Assembly (NCBI RefSeq): GCF_013368755.1
Contig: NC_049565.1
Location: 3,906,001-3,970,000, forward strand
Reading direction: 5' to 3'
Length of the DNA: 64,000 bases
From: Talaromyces rugulosus
Taxonomy: Eukaryota > Ascomycota > Eurotiomycetes > Eurotiales > Trichocomaceae
Made by a program: the position numbers and the translations under genes. The notes beneath the pieces are model-generated. The model had not been told where the DNA came from. It did no database searches and saw nothing but the letters and a program-made list of their open reading frames with translations. Of this stretch, positions 1 through 12,600 are shown one piece after another (the first letter of the stretch is position 1; the number at the start of each line of letters is the position of its first letter).

Positions 1-1022
1 CTTCACGGAACAAACACGTGTGGGTTAAACTTAGAATCATTCTAGACCTCAGGGACGGCATTATATGGGAATTTCTATGTTTGCATCGATTACTATTTTT
101 AATTTTTTAAAATTAATTTTTTAAAAAAAAACCATCACTATGAACCCCTACCCGGCTATTATTCAATAGCTCGCTCTCACCCCAACACCCATTGGTTGAT
201 TAGACGCGTTAACTTGGAATCCGGGAGAAAGTAAGGTTATAGTGAGAGATTGCGACATTGAAGTTTACTAGTCCTGAGGATAATTGAAGTAAAAGTCAAG
301 TCATTGTCATGTTTATTTCAATTTACTATCACTTGGACATGGCATTCACCCCCATTGGTGTCTTGGGTTATATTCCATTATACATCACCTTTCCATTTAC
401 AGCATTTGTTACTTGGGTCATTCAAGTTGCATATGTATATAATAGGTGCTTCGTTGATATCTACAGGTTTGAGAATTGCCACTAATAATCTGCCACGGAA
501 TCTCCCATGCGACTAGAATAAATGGCAAATTATGTATCGCAGCTTGTTTACATTGAAAACTGCATGCTGGAAACAACCCTGCTAATGACGTAGCTAATCG
601 TTAGCCATGCGATAAGTACGGAGCAGAACTCTCAAGGTTAAGTTAAATAGGTTTAAATGTTGAATTGTCACAGACTTTCTGTTCTTTTGCATATTTTCTT
701 TAATAATTTCATGTCTCCGTTGTTGTGGATTTTGTAGACTTCCAGTTAGTCGCACTCGGTGAAGTTAGATTCAGTGACAAATATTGAAATCCTACAAACA
801 CGTGTTTTGTTTTTCTAATTCGACTGTTTGGATCTACGAGGGTCCTGAAACTCTGGATATCTTTTTTCTGGGTATTTTTGTGTCACGTTGAGTTCTCCAA
901 TTATCGGTGATTCTGAATCAAACCAAAATATATATATCTGTCTCGATATCAATTGATACTAAATTCAAAAATGTTAAACATTACGTCCAACAAATATTCC
1001 TAAATCCGATTTGTCCAACCAC
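1..1022. other. Intergenic, no gene seen
   Basis: AT-rich stretch with only short open frames lacking recognisable motifs or consistent splice structure. It lies downstream of the minus-strand monooxygenase. I see no RNA gene or mobile element in it. Confidence 0.6.
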
Positions 1023-2656
1023 CTATGCACTCCAATCACCATTCTCCTTCAGAGTTGATTTGATACCGGCTCTCATGCGCTCAGTTTCTGAACTTAAACT
1101 CCATGGCTGATAAACGTGCCCGGGCGGCAAATTTGTGTTGTGGAATGGTGCACCAGTCTCTAAATGTGCCAGGCATTGATCATAGTTGTCACGAGCGTAA
1201 TGTTCGGGATTGTGGTTCCAAACCCATCGGCCGATTTTGAAAAAACCAATATTTGCCTTCTCGCGATTCCCAGTTACTGCAGCGGTATCGGCGGTATGCA
1301 ACTCCTCTCGGTTTATGAAGCCTGTTTGCTGAAGGATGCTCACTCTCTCAAATCTTTGTCCCAGGTTAGCTAGATGTACAGACGTGTAAGTGACCAACAA
1401 ATTTTATATACCTTAGCTTGTTATGCACTTTGGTCGCCTTTGTGATAAATTCTTTACCGGCAATTCGAAGACACTCCGCTAGCGATACAGCATCCTCAAG
1501 CCCTTGCACTGCCCCATTTCCAGCCGTCGGAAAGAAGGCATGAGCAGCATCGCCGAGGCGAATGAGACGGCCACTATCTGAAGTCCACTGCTCTGCACCG
1601 TCACGCCATCTCAATTTCCAATCAACGATTTCGGGTGGCGCTGAGCGGACAAAGTCAAGCACAGCGGGGTCCCATTCATCAGCTGCCTTTTCCAAATACG
1701 GGATAAGATCAGATGGCCGTTTTAGATTGGTCCATGTTTCTTTAGCATTATCCGAGTCCTTATATATAAAGGGTCTGTTTTAGTATTAAAAAGCTACGAC
1801 AAGAGTCGTGAGGTTAGGGAGAACTTACCGCATGTGTGAACGCGAACGCAACCCAATCGGGGGTGAGGAACAGAATTAGATGTATGTCTTTGCCCACGTA
1901 GACCCGGAACTCGGGTTCAGAATCGATGGTCTTGAGGAGTGTCGATGCTAGCGAGTCACTTTTAATCGACGAACGCGGAAAAGCCACGCGAGCGATTGCA
2001 TATCCACTATCTTGAACAGCGACGTCGGGTCCAGCATCGAATCCGGAAATCTTAGAAGAGATGCCGTTTGCTCCGATACATACGTCACCTGTAAATTCTT
2101 GACCAGAAGCAGTAACCACATTTACGGAGTTTTCATGCTCATGGACGGCAATTACGGACTCGTTCCAATATATCGGAATTCCCAAGCGTGTCACCTGGTC
2201 CAGTTGCATTTTTGCAAAAACAGGACGCCTTTTCAAAAAAGAGATATCAACGTCAGGTGCTGCTGTGACAACACCCGGTTGCCTCCATTCCGGAAACTTG
2301 GAGTGTATTTGAACTCCTGAAGGTGTGTAGACATGAGTCGAGCAATTGTAGATCCTTTCATGGTAGTCGCTGTGCATGCTTGGGTAGCATTTTAGCGTTG
2401 TTAGGGCTGATGGAGTAATGGTGAAAAAGTCCCCTGCGGTCTCTCGTAAACAATTGAAACTTTTCTTGATCGGATCAGCTCCGTTCAACTAACCTACTGG
2501 CGACAGCTCGGGAGCTTTCTCAATAATCACAACATCACAACCTTTTCGCCAGGATTCTAATGCCACTTGCAATCCTGAGACACCCGCACCAATGATGATT
2601 ACGCTTATTCCATTTTCAGGGAGTCTCTGAACTCCGTCAACAACGGTTTCGCTCAT
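1023..2656 (-). CDS. FAD-dependent aromatic monooxygenase (salicylate hydroxylase-like)
   Basis: Group A flavoprotein monooxygenase family (PHBH/salicylate hydroxylase fold), which hydroxylates aromatic rings with NAD(P)H and O2. Four exons read 2656–2494, 2433–1829, 1758–1412 and 1353–1023; all junctions are GT–AG and the phases give 481 residues, the usual family length. The Rossmann motif GAGVSG is at residues 23–28. The FAD-ribityl motif GDAAHAFFPTAGNG is in exon 3. The central DG motif reads GANG instead of the usual GADG. No signal peptide is visible, so it is probably cytosolic. The start is the only ATG placing the Rossmann fold near the N terminus. Neighbours are a secreted tyrosinase and an intradiol dioxygenase, which fits phenol or catechol metabolism, but the substrate cannot be read from the sequence. 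A tailoring role in a secondary-metabolite pathway is the main alternative. Confidence 0.9.
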
Positions 2657-3072
2657 TTTAGGGGGGAGGAAGGGGTGTATTAAATTATGCTTTTAATTTA
2701 TCAATTGATCAATTGATTTAAACAGGCTTGGGGAAGAACACATGCAGCTTGTCAGTATATATACATATACAGTTATGTCCCGCTTTCTCGTAGAGTTGAA
2801 ACGATGCTACATAGTCCCACCACGTACGTCCCGCCGGTCACAACCTATCAGCAGTGGCAAACGGCGAGCGGGCAAAAAGTCAAATAAAAGTACAGCATTT
2901 TCGAATGAGTCTGTACAGGAATAATCGAGTCATATCTGTATACAAAATACGTGAACAGTGGAGAAATAATATCTATTGCATTTATTCTATCTAATACAAC
3001 AGTGACACCAAAGTAAATTGATATCCCGGCATTTTGTAACTATGAAAAATGACCTCAAAGCTGCTGTTCCTT
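2657..3072. other. Intergenic, monooxygenase promoter side
   Basis: Lies upstream of the monooxygenase start and downstream of the tyrosinase stop. It holds an alternating TA stretch around 2757–2770. No gene is seen. Confidence 0.5.
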
Positions 3073-4374
3073 TTACTGATAGCGGTAGCAGAGAATTCCG
3101 TCAATAGTGGACGAGACATCTTTAATCTTCATTGAGTCAAATGAACTGACTTCTAGGATGTCATCAATGGTAACATTCGCACTTGGGGGATCTATTTTAA
3201 ATAGATATTTCTTTTAGCAAGACGAAACATTGGAAAAAGAGGGAAATAACTCACAATTAGCCCAGGTCGATGTTCCATCTACAGCATAGGTTCTGGTCTT
3301 CGGGTCCCGACTTTGCCAGATTGCCCAAACCCGATCTAGCATTCCATGATGAAGATAAAACGCGGGATCTGATGGGGAAGTAAACAAGTTGAAGTTCTCT
3401 CCACCAATAAAGGCATGTCCACCAAAATGGACTCCATTTACATCTTCGATCTGAGCATGAAAAGATTTTATATTTTCATTATTCAAAATCAGTTCCGTAA
3501 CTCTCTCGTAAGAGTTCTGCCGTGAGAGCGTCGTTAAGTTGAAATCCCGTGTCAGGCATCTAGGCTTCTTGAAAGTTTGGACTGGGGTGGAAGCGCCATC
3601 GTTAGTCGCATCAATGCTAAGGTTGTGGTTGGCAAAAGGCCCTCCAAATATGCAGCCTCCTCCTGTTCCGGGAGGTTGGAGGGATGTCGTGACTGGAGGT
3701 GGCCCGCCTGCTGTTGTAATATTATATTCTCCATGTGGAATAGCCTCTCCGTTGCCCCCATAAGAGTTTTCAGAACCACTGAAAATGGTTGAATTTTGCT
3801 GAATGACATGTTTGGACCAATCCCAATAGGGCTGATATCCTTGATAACCACATTCGTTACGCAGTGCTTGCTCAAATAACGAAACAAAGTACCGGTGCCA
3901 TGGTAAAAGCAGACCCTTCCAAATATGTCATTAGATGATGTAAAATTTGAAGCACTGTTTTAATCGTACATACCGAGATGTGGATCTTGAGGGTCTGCTC
4001 TATGTGTGAGAGTATGAATTCCTCATACCTATTCAAAGCCATAGTATCATTATATTGGGGAGGTTTAGCCTGAAGGCATTGTACCGCCTTTAGGTAGTTA
4101 TTTTTTTCATCTTCCGACAAAATTTCCCTGTAGCCACAGTATGTTATGAGTACACCATTTATGTAAAGTAGTGTATGAGGCCTTACCATTCTTTGCGCAC
4201 TCCAATGTTCTGAGAGGTACAGGAACCATGGGGCAAAGATGTTGAAAAAGTGTTGATATAATCTTGATTTATCAAAGACATTGTGTGGGCTGGGTCTGCC
4301 TCATTGTATTTTGGCAACGCTGTAGCCAGTGATGACCAACCAATAACGAGGAAGAAAATGGACGAGCAAATCAT
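3073..4374 (-). CDS. Secreted tyrosinase-family copper oxidase
   Basis: Type-3 copper protein that hydroxylates monophenols and/or oxidises o-diphenols. Four exons read 4374–4187, 4127–3974, 3915–3255 and 3191–3073, giving 373 residues. The N terminus is a hydrophobic signal segment (about residues 1–20). CuA histidines are visible at about 104, 112 and 121, the last in the motif PWHRY. CuB is supplied by a GGHAF histidine and the HH pair at about 303–304 in the motif DPAFYLHHGMLDR. The size and layout match short fungal tyrosinases such as the UstQ type, which lack the long C-terminal lid of melanin tyrosinases. An ATG at 4374 is preferred because frames further upstream have only non-ATG starts. 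It is divergent from the intradiol dioxygenase across about 1.2 kb. Whether it acts on free phenols or on a peptide is unknown. Confidence 0.9.
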
Positions 4375-5558
4375 GTTCAAGAAGTAGATCAGAGAAACTT
4401 GTAATCTCAAGTAATTCTCTTACCCAATAGGCGTTTCCCACTTTTGAGATATCGAGGCGTGGATTAATATCGACACGCAAGAGCTCAAGGTGCGCCATTA
4501 TGTAGATTGAAATCGCATAAACAGTGTGGATACTTGGAAATAATGCTGACCAGGTATGGCATATCAGGTACCGTGCGGGACGACAACCTGTGGGACGACA
4601 ATCCTGCAGGTCATACTAGGAGACCAAAAAAAAGTTAAAATATAGTAATAAATTAGTGTCAAGTAATAGTTTTTTAACTAGTTCGAAATATCTTTAATTG
4701 AAAATAAATATAAGGAGTACGAAATTGATTCAATTAACCGTCTTTTTAAAAAAAAGAGAAAAGGAAAGGATTTTTACATACTCGGTTTGCCAGACCGAAT
4801 AAAGGTCTCAAAATAATTCTCATTATATTAAATTATTTATTGCCTCATTGGATATCATAATCTTGCCAAACCAGATATATGACAAATATGAGCTGACAAA
4901 TGTGATAGTTAAATGCTACTTAACTAGCAGACTGTTAGTAAGGATTCAGGAAGGATTTTTAGGGCAATGTTAAAAGGGCTTAGTAATAAACAATTATACT
5001 TCATTCCCGAAAGAGGGATTCAAGCAAAGGATAACATTCTCATCCATGTAATTTCAAACTTTGAAAGCAAGTGTCTAGTTTCTAGTAAATCTTCTGTATA
5101 AGGCTAATTCTCGTAAATTCGGCTAAACAAGACTGATTTACCTTGCTTAACATGCCAAGGCGTGACTATTGGAAAATCTGGGGATCCTTGCGAAGATGTG
5201 ACTCTGACGAGGAGGACGCTACATAGTGTTCTGTTCCTAGTTCACTATACGTGTGGTCCCGCAGTAAGTTTCAATAGGTCCCGCAATATTTATCACATAC
5301 GGTTGGAAATCATTAATTCTTACTACAACGCTATCCTTAACCCAATCCTGAAATAGTACAATTGTAGTAGTCAAACAGGAGTTCACAGGATATGCGGTAT
5401 GATAAGTTCATAGAAAAGGATCAGTCTTATATCCGAGTGGAACGGTGGCCTCTCTTCCTAGGTTATCAGCTATAAATATGGGATGGGGCTGCTGATACAC
5501 TGTTAAAAAGTTATGAGAATTTGTGCTCACATAAATTGTTGTGAAGCTTAAAAACAAG
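4375..5558. other. Divergent intergenic region, tyrosinase / dioxygenase
   Basis: AT-rich region of about 1.2 kb between two divergently read genes, expected to hold both promoters. A short ATG frame at 4498–4423 ends at a good donor (GTAAGAG), but no partner exon was found. No repeat or RNA gene is recognised. Confidence 0.5.
5471..5478 (+). promoter_or_regulatory. Probable TATA box of intradiol dioxygenase
   Basis: The sequence TATAAATA lies 88 nt upstream of the ATG at 5559, a normal spacing for a fungal TATA element with a short 5' UTR. Confidence 0.55.
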
Positions 5559-6836
5559 ATGCAAATAAATACTCTTTTCGCTGCCCTTGCAGTTTTAAGC
5601 CATGCATCCGCTCACCCTGGGCATGATGTAAGCGCTGAAGCTGCTGCGTATGAGAGAGCTCTCGCTGGAGTTAAACCCAACCTTGATCATTGCTCGGAAA
5701 CTCTAGTGAAGAGAGGCATTTCGGGCGATGCAATCAACCGTCGAGCGGCTGTTGTAGACGGTTTGAGAGAAAAGAGAGGTCTGGAAAGTAGGTGGTCAAC
5801 CCCTTTTGGGACATGAATTCGAGACTGACCGAAAAAAAAAGAGCGCGGTAAAAACGAGCATGACAATAATGACGGATTTACTGCGCATACTAGTCCCGAG
5901 AAGATTTTTGCTGGAAATCATTCCTGCGCACTCGCCCCTGAGGATACTGACTCTGGGCCTTTTTGTAAGACCAAGTTCGTTCCAAGGCGATCAAAGTGCT
6001 AATTGACCAGGGGTTGTGGGCGAGTACATCCGCAAGGATCTGGCTGAGGATCAGGCTGGTATTCCTATGCATGTCGACATCCAGATTATCAATAGTGAAA
6101 CTTGTATGCCCGTTGCTGGTGCTTTTGTAGACATTTGGAGTAAGACTTTTCCCATACTTCCTTTTTTCTTTCGCTCTCTTTTCTCTTAATTTTGTTTTCC
6201 TCTTCACCTTTCGATTTATCGCCTCTGCTGACATGGAATGAACGCAATCAAGACTGCAACACGACCGGCGTGTATAGCGGGACTGTTTCGGACTTCGATG
6301 GTACTGGGGACGATTATTCCAACTGGGAAACTACCTGGCTTCGCGGTATCCAGCCGACAGACATTAACGGCGTTGCCCAGTTTGATACTATTTTCCCCGG
6401 CCATTACTTGCACCGGGCTTCCCATATCCACACTCTGGTGCATCACTCATCCGCGAAAGATCCGGCCATCCCCCAGCGCAATCACACTCTCCTAGGCAAC
6501 ACTGCCTCGCACGTCGGGCAATTGTTCTTTGACGAGGATCTTCGGAGCGAAGTTGAGAAGATCGCTCCTTATAGCACTAATCATGTGCCGGTCACTAGCA
6601 ACGCAGATGATCCTATCCTTAGTGCTGCTCTAGCCCACGGAGGATACCCGTTTTTCCAGTACACCAAGATTGGTGATCGTCTGGAAGACGGGGTACTTGT
6701 ATGGATTAGTGTTGGTGTCAACGTAACTTATAGCCGGACTGTTTGTGCCATGGCCACCAATTTGGCTGAGGGTGGTCATGTTCCATCTGGATCGACACCT
6801 CCTGACTGCATCGCTACCGGTGCCAGCCCTCTCTGA
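5559..6836 (+). CDS. Secreted intradiol ring-cleavage dioxygenase
   Basis: Non-haem Fe(III) enzyme family that cleaves catechols between the two hydroxyls to give muconates; this branch is extracellular in fungi. Four exons read 5559–5787, 5842–5964, 6011–6139 and 6253–6836, giving 354 residues. The N terminus is a signal peptide of about 18 residues followed by the HPGH start common in this secreted branch. Expected Fe ligands are visible: Tyr in TGVYSG, Tyr in the motif GHYLHRASHIH, and the two His of the same block. The third intron ends at AATCAAG just before 6253, which joins the VDIW strand to CNTTGVYSG in frame. An upstream in-frame GTG at 5541 is rejected as start. Neighbouring phenol oxidases fit a role in extracellular or periplasmic aromatic breakdown, perhaps of plant phenolics. 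Confidence 0.92.
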
Positions 6837-7695
6837 ATGTGTTGAGTAGTTTTGCTATGTTCAGCTTGATCTCTCTCTGTCTTTAGACTACATTTGTTAG
6901 ACAACTGCCATGATGTTATCCGGTGTTCCGCAGTTCTAAATTTTCTTAGCACAACTCCATAGGAACAGATTTGAGAAGAGTATGGCCCGGAAATAGGTCT
7001 ATGTGAAATGTCTATATGATATGTCAACTGTGGCGAAGGTGTGCATTAAAGCAATAGTAGTGAAATAGAACATAGAGATGCCCATACACATCAACCAATA
7101 GGAGGAGGTGTCTGTGGAAGTGCGTTGTAATACTATGTATACTATAGAGACATAATTCAATATTAAATTTCTTTATTATAGTAGTACTATTTATACATAA
7201 ATAATATTTCTCTTTAGATAGTTTTATATTTCTTCAAGTAATCTAATAATATAAGTTAGCTTTATGCAACCTCTGGGCACAAAAATGTCTATCAATTGAT
7301 GTCTAGACAATCACTGCTCGATCCCTTAATCTTCCGATCCCAGAAACGGGAAGCAGATTACACGTGCAATTGCTGAATCATAATTTAGTGGATATGTGCA
7401 TACGTCAGTCGGAAGAGAAAACACATTTCTTTTTTATCATTGGTGATGATAATTCTACTAGATCTACATGCTCGTACTGGATAGTACAGTCCCGTAGAGC
7501 ACTGCAAATCAACCTAAGCCATTTAGAGATTAGCATATGATTCGCCATTGGCATTACTGTATGTTCCTGGATTACAGGATTAAGCCTCGTGGACCAAAGA
7601 TTACAGGGCCCTTTGGAGCAATACTATTCTGAGGCTCAAAGCTTGTCAGGGGTCTTGGCCCGTGATGGTTTTGACATTTCCACAAAGCCGTGGCC

Positions 7696-7716
7696 TTTTT
7701 TTTTTTTTTTTTTTTT
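7696..7716. repeat. Homopolymer T21
   Basis: A run of 21 T in intergenic DNA. It may be a microsatellite or the reverse of a poly(A) tail from a retroposed fragment. No element body or target duplication is visible next to it. Confidence 0.7.
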
Positions 7717-9017
7717 CCCCAAAGCACGTATAGGCTTCTACAAGGATTCGTGATAGGCTTTACTATAGCCTATCTTATCTTGCATCTTCAATTCACAGGT
7801 CCAGTCGGAAAACGAGCACGCCTCGGTTGGGTCGGGTAAGTCCGGTACCGTGGATAACCGATGGGCCAGACTTCTGGGAATTGACTCTTTTTAATCAACG
7901 AGATATCAAGATATTAAAGGGTTGCTCCAGACAAACCCGAGATGCCGAGGTCAGGAGAACTTATAGAGTGGGTTGAGCGGTTCTGACAGCCGGGGCTGAA
8001 GAGAATATGTCGGGACAGCCATTAGTTCGCTTGACGTCCTGACGGGCGGGCTCGGAAGCTGGAGCATAACCCCACAAGGAAAACAAATGTTTATTATTAG
8101 GCTGATGACGATTGATCAACTGAATGTGTACAGTTTGTATGTACGCATGTGGAATGTGGGACGGAAAAAGGAGGGAAAAGCGCGGAGAATGCGATTTTCG
8201 GACAAATAAAGTACCAAGTAAGCTCCGGGCGGAATCAATTAGAATCAAGACTTCGGTAGAAGAAAGCACCGAAGCACCATATATAGTGCTGATAAGTGCT
8301 GCATGTATTTATACTTGAGAGCGAGAAGCGACGGCGTTGGACTGCAATTGCAATAATATCAAATAATATCATCATTGTTCAACCAGTGAGTGACTCCGCA
8401 CCCCCGGATTTCCCGCTGCCGTTTTTTTTCTCCTGTCAGACGGACGGAAGGAATACTACCATTACCCTGTTCACAACGCCTTCTTTTTGTTGGCTGCATT
8501 TGGACTCATATGTTGCATTATTGTCGTGCTGACTGCGCTGTGGTGTTGGAAACACCAGCTGATCAGAAAAAAAAAAGGACGAGATAACGACCACTGAGTG
8601 ACTCACCGGTTCACCGCAGACTCCAAGAGTTCCAAGGAAACGCGCATTGCATCGCTTGGCTGCGGATTACAATATATTTCTTGTTAGGGGGTCCGGTGAG
8701 CGCACGCCAATTTTTTTTTTTCCACCAAAGTTTTTCCACAATTTTCAGTGTAATGTTGTTTGCCAAACATGCCGATCTCGTCGGTGGGCGGCAGTGACGT
8801 ACAAAGATTAGCATCAACTTTTTGTTATGCGATTTTGTTATCAGGGCGGGAAAGCTCCACATGCCCGGGGCGGGTCACGGGACCGGCCAGCTTCAGCCAA
8901 GGACAGCCAACAAAAGCCCCAAACTTGGAGCAAAGCCGAGCATTGCGGTGCGATCCTGCAGCGCAACTAGTGTTGTGGCTCGCTGGCTACTGCAGCATGC
9001 CCATGGCCAAGCTGAGG

Positions 9018-9027
9018 ATTGGCCAAT
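9018..9027. promoter_or_regulatory. Overlapping CCAAT boxes in palindrome ATTGGCCAAT
   Basis: Two back-to-back CCAAT-box cores, one on each strand, about 580 nt upstream of the pyruvate carboxylase start. They are candidate sites for the HAP/CBC complex. Function is inferred from the motif only. Confidence 0.4.
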
Positions 9028-9314
9028 TGCTTGCTGGCTGGTGTCTTTGTTGACCTGTTTTGCGGGCCCCGCGTTTCTACCCCCACTAAGTTGCTGATCG
9101 TACGCCAAGTCCTAGATCTACTACGGCTGCTACCACTACTTGCTTGGATTTACCACTATTGATTGTTGTTGCTGTGTGCCGAGAGATACGGAGAGCTGAC
9201 CGGTGTAGATATCTAGTTCCTGTCTCTGTATCGTGTAATCGTGTATGTTATACACGGTACCGCTGTTCCCCCCGCAGCCAACCAGCGCCCACGCTGCCGC
9301 CATTCCGCGCCCTG

Positions 9315-9319
9315 ATTGG
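9315..9319 (-). promoter_or_regulatory. CCAAT box (inverse)
   Basis: ATTGG in the context CTGATTGGCTG, about 290 nt upstream of the pyruvate carboxylase ATG and 85 nt upstream of its TATA element. The flanks match the preferred CCAAT-box context. Confidence 0.4.
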
Positions 9320-9402
9320 CTGTCCGCCGGGTCTTGCTCCGGTCACGGCGCCCGCCCCGCCGAGCTTCTCGGCCTGCTTGGCCAAAAGCATCGCCAGCAG
9401 CA

Positions 9403-9412
9403 TTTATAAAAC
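9403..9412 (+). promoter_or_regulatory. TATA box of pyruvate carboxylase
   Basis: TTTATAAAAC, about 195 nt upstream of the ATG at 9606. It is followed by a C/T-rich tract, the common core-promoter plan of highly expressed fungal genes. Confidence 0.55.
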
Positions 9413-9605
9413 TTGCCCTCGTCCCTCTTCATCCCCCCCCCTCTCTCCCCAGACCGGTCCTCTGTCTGTCCTCCTTCGCCTGTCTCACGTCGTGTGTCTT
9501 GCTAGGTGACAGCTGTCACTGCAGCTGCATCCATATCTATATCCAAGTTCTCTCATCATCTGCCCCTCCTTCCTTCCTCCCTCCCCTCCCTTCAACCTGC
9601 CCACC

Positions 9606-12600
9606 ATGGCGACCGACGCCCCCGTCCTCCTCCGCGAAGAGGCCATTGACGACTCTGAGATTGACGATGACATTCATGCCGACTCCGTGCACCACCGGCT
9701 GCGCGCCAATTCCACCATCATGCACTTCCAGAAGATCCTCGTCGCCAACCGAGGCGAAATCCCCATCCGTATCTTCCGTACCGCCCACGAGCTGTCCCTG
9801 CAGACCGTCGCCGTCTACTCGTGGGAGGACCGTCTGTCCATGCACCGCCAAAAGGCCGACGAGGCCTATATCATCGGCAAGCGCGGCCAGTATACCCCTG
9901 TCGGCGCCTACCTGGCCGGCAACGAGATCATCAAGATTGCTCTCGAGCACGGTGTGCAGCTGATCCACCCGGGATACGGTTTCCTGTCCGAGAACGCCGA
10001 GTTCGCCCGCAATGTCGAAAAGGCCGGCATCGTCTTTGTCGGTCCTACCCCAGACACAATTGACGCCCTCGGTGACAAGGTCTCTGCCCGCCGGCTGGCC
10101 ATCAAGTGCGAGGTCCCCGTCGTGCCCGGTACCCCGGGCCCCGTCGAAAGATTCGAGGACGCCAAGGCCTTTACCGACACCTACGGCTTCCCCATCATCA
10201 TTAAGGCTGCCTTTGGAGGTGGTGGCCGTGGTATGCGTGTTGTGCGCGAGCAAGAGAGCCTGCAGGACTCTTTCGAGCGTGCCACTTCCGAGGCCCGCTC
10301 TGCCTTTGGAAACGGTACCGTCTTTATCGAGCGTTTCCTCGACAAACCCAAGCACATTGAGGTCCAGCTTCTGGGTGACAACCAAGGTAACGTTGTTCAC
10401 CTGTACGAGCGTGACTGCTCTGTTCAGCGTCGTCACCAAAAGGTCGTCGAATTGGCTCCGGCCAAGGACCTGCCCACCGATGTGCGCGACAAGATCCTCG
10501 CAGACGCCGTCAAACTGGCCAAGTCTGTCAACTACCGCAATGCCGGTACTGCCGAGTTCTTGGTCGACCAGCAGAACCGCTACTACTTTATCGAGATCAA
10601 CCCCCGTATCCAAGTCGAGCACACCATCACAGAAGAAATCACCGGCATTGACATTGTCGCCGCTCAGATCCAGATTGCCGCCGGTGCTACCCTTGAGCAG
10701 CTCGGTCTCACACAGGATCGCATCTCCACTCGTGGATTTGCCATCCAATGCCGTATCACAACTGAAGACCCGGCCAAGAACTTTTCTCCCGACACGGGAA
10801 AAATCGAAGTGTACCGGTCTGCAGGTGGCAACGGTGTCCGTCTGGACGGTGGAAATGGCTTTGCCGGTGCCATCATCACACCCCACTACGACTCCATGTT
10901 GGTCAAGTGTACCTGCTTGGGTTCAACTTATGAAATCGCTCGCCGTAAAATTATCCGTGCACTTATTGAATTCCGTATCCGCGGTGTCAAGACCAACATC
11001 CCCTTCCTGGGCTCTCTCCTGTCGCATCCCGTCTTTATTGACGGCACTTGCTGGACTACTTTTATTGATGATACCCCCGAACTGTTCTCTCTCATTGGCG
11101 GCCAGAACCGTGCCCAGAAGCTGCTGGCGTACCTCGGAGATCTCGCTGTGAACGGAAGCAGCATCAAGGGCCAGATCGGCGAGCCCAAATTCAAGGGCGA
11201 CATTATCCAGCCCGTGTTGCGTGACGCCGCTGGCAACCCCATTGACGTCTCCCAACCAGCTACACAGGGATGGAAACAGATTCTTGACCAACAAGGACCG
11301 GAGGCCTTTGCCAAAGCCGTTCGCGCCAACAAGGGCTGTCTCATCATGGACACCACCTGGCGAGATGCCCACCAGTCGTTGCTTGCTACGCGTGTGCGAA
11401 CTGTTGATCTTTTGGCCATTGCTCGCGAGACTAGCCACGCCTACAGCAACGCCTACAGTTTGGAATGCTGGGGAGGTGCCACCTTTGATGTTGCCATGCG
11501 TTTCCTTTACGAAGATCCTTGGGACCGTCTTCGCAAGCTGCGTAAGGCTGTTCCCAACATCCCCTTTCAGATGCTTCTCCGTGGTGCCAACGGCGTTGCT
11601 TATTCTTCGTGAGTTTTTCCCCCTCCAACTGTAACCTCGATTTAATAAACTAATGCATGATGTAGGCTCCCGGACAATGCCATTTACCACTTCTGTAAAC
11701 AAGCCAAGAAGAACGGCGTGGATATCTTCCGTATCTTTGATGCACTGAACGACGTTGACCAGCTCGAAGTCGGAGTCAAGGCTGTCAAGGCTGCCGGTGG
11801 TGTCGTCGAAGCCACCATGTGCTACAGCGGAGACATGCTGAACCCAAGCAAAAAATACAACCTCGAATACTACCTGAGCTTGGTTGACAAGATTGTCGCC
11901 ATGGGCACACATATTCTGGGTATCAAGGATATGGCCGGTGTGCTCAAGCCCAAGGCTGCTACCCTCCTGATTGGCGGCATTCGCCAAAAATACCCCGACC
12001 TCCCGATCCACGTCCACACCCACGACTCCGCTGGTACTGGTGTTGCGTCAATGATTGCCTGCGCCCAGGCCGGCGCTGATGCCGTTGATGCCGCTACTGA
12101 CAGCCTGTCTGGTATGACTTCCCAGCCTAGCGTGGGTGCCATCTTGGCTTCTCTCGAAGGCAGCGACCTTGACCCGAACCTCAACGTCCACCATGTACGC
12201 GCTATCGACGGATACTGGCAACAGTTGCGCCTCCTCTACTCTCCTTTCGAGGCTGGCTTGACTGGTCCCGATCCTGAGGTGTACGAGCACGAAATCCCTG
12301 GTGGCCAGCTCACCAACCTCATTTTCCAGGCCAGCCAGCTTGGCCTTGGAGCCCAATGGGCGGAGACTAAGAAGGCGTACGAGACAGCCAACGATCTTCT
12401 CGGAGATATTGTCAAGGTTACCCCTACTTCCAAGGTCGTCGGTGACTTGGCTCAGTTCATGGTGTCCAACAAGCTTAGCGCTCAGGACGTCATTGACCGG
12501 GCTGAGCAGCTAGACTTCCCCGGCTCCGTCTTGGAGTTCCTGGAGGGTCTCATGGGCCAGCCATATGGTGGTTTCCCCGAACCATTGCGCTCCAAGGCGC

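Larger units (their letters stand above)
6837..9605. other. Long intergenic region including the pyruvate carboxylase promoter
   Basis: About 2.8 kb without a supported gene. The left part is AT-rich and holds a T21 run. The right part (about 8.8–9.6 kb) becomes GC-rich and has CCAAT elements, a TATA box and a C/T-rich leader (about 9420–9600), as expected for a strongly expressed fungal promoter. Open frames here are short and unrelated to known motifs. Confidence 0.6.

Noticed and set aside
4301..4498. ATG frame of 65 residues upstream of the left tyrosinase
   Set aside because: It overlaps the tyrosinase signal peptide in another frame. It ends at a good donor, but I found no matching downstream exon or motif.
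8760..9509. Several 70–120-residue frames upstream of pyruvate carboxylase
   Set aside because: They fall in the GC-rich promoter and leader with CCAAT and TATA elements, and overlap each other in several frames without motifs.
9537..10886. 449-residue minus-strand frame opposite pyruvate carboxylase
   Set aside because: Antisense shadow of a GC-biased coding sequence; composition is low-complexity and has no domain. The plus-strand frame is clearly the gene. The same applies to frames at 10012–11151 and 10923–12023.
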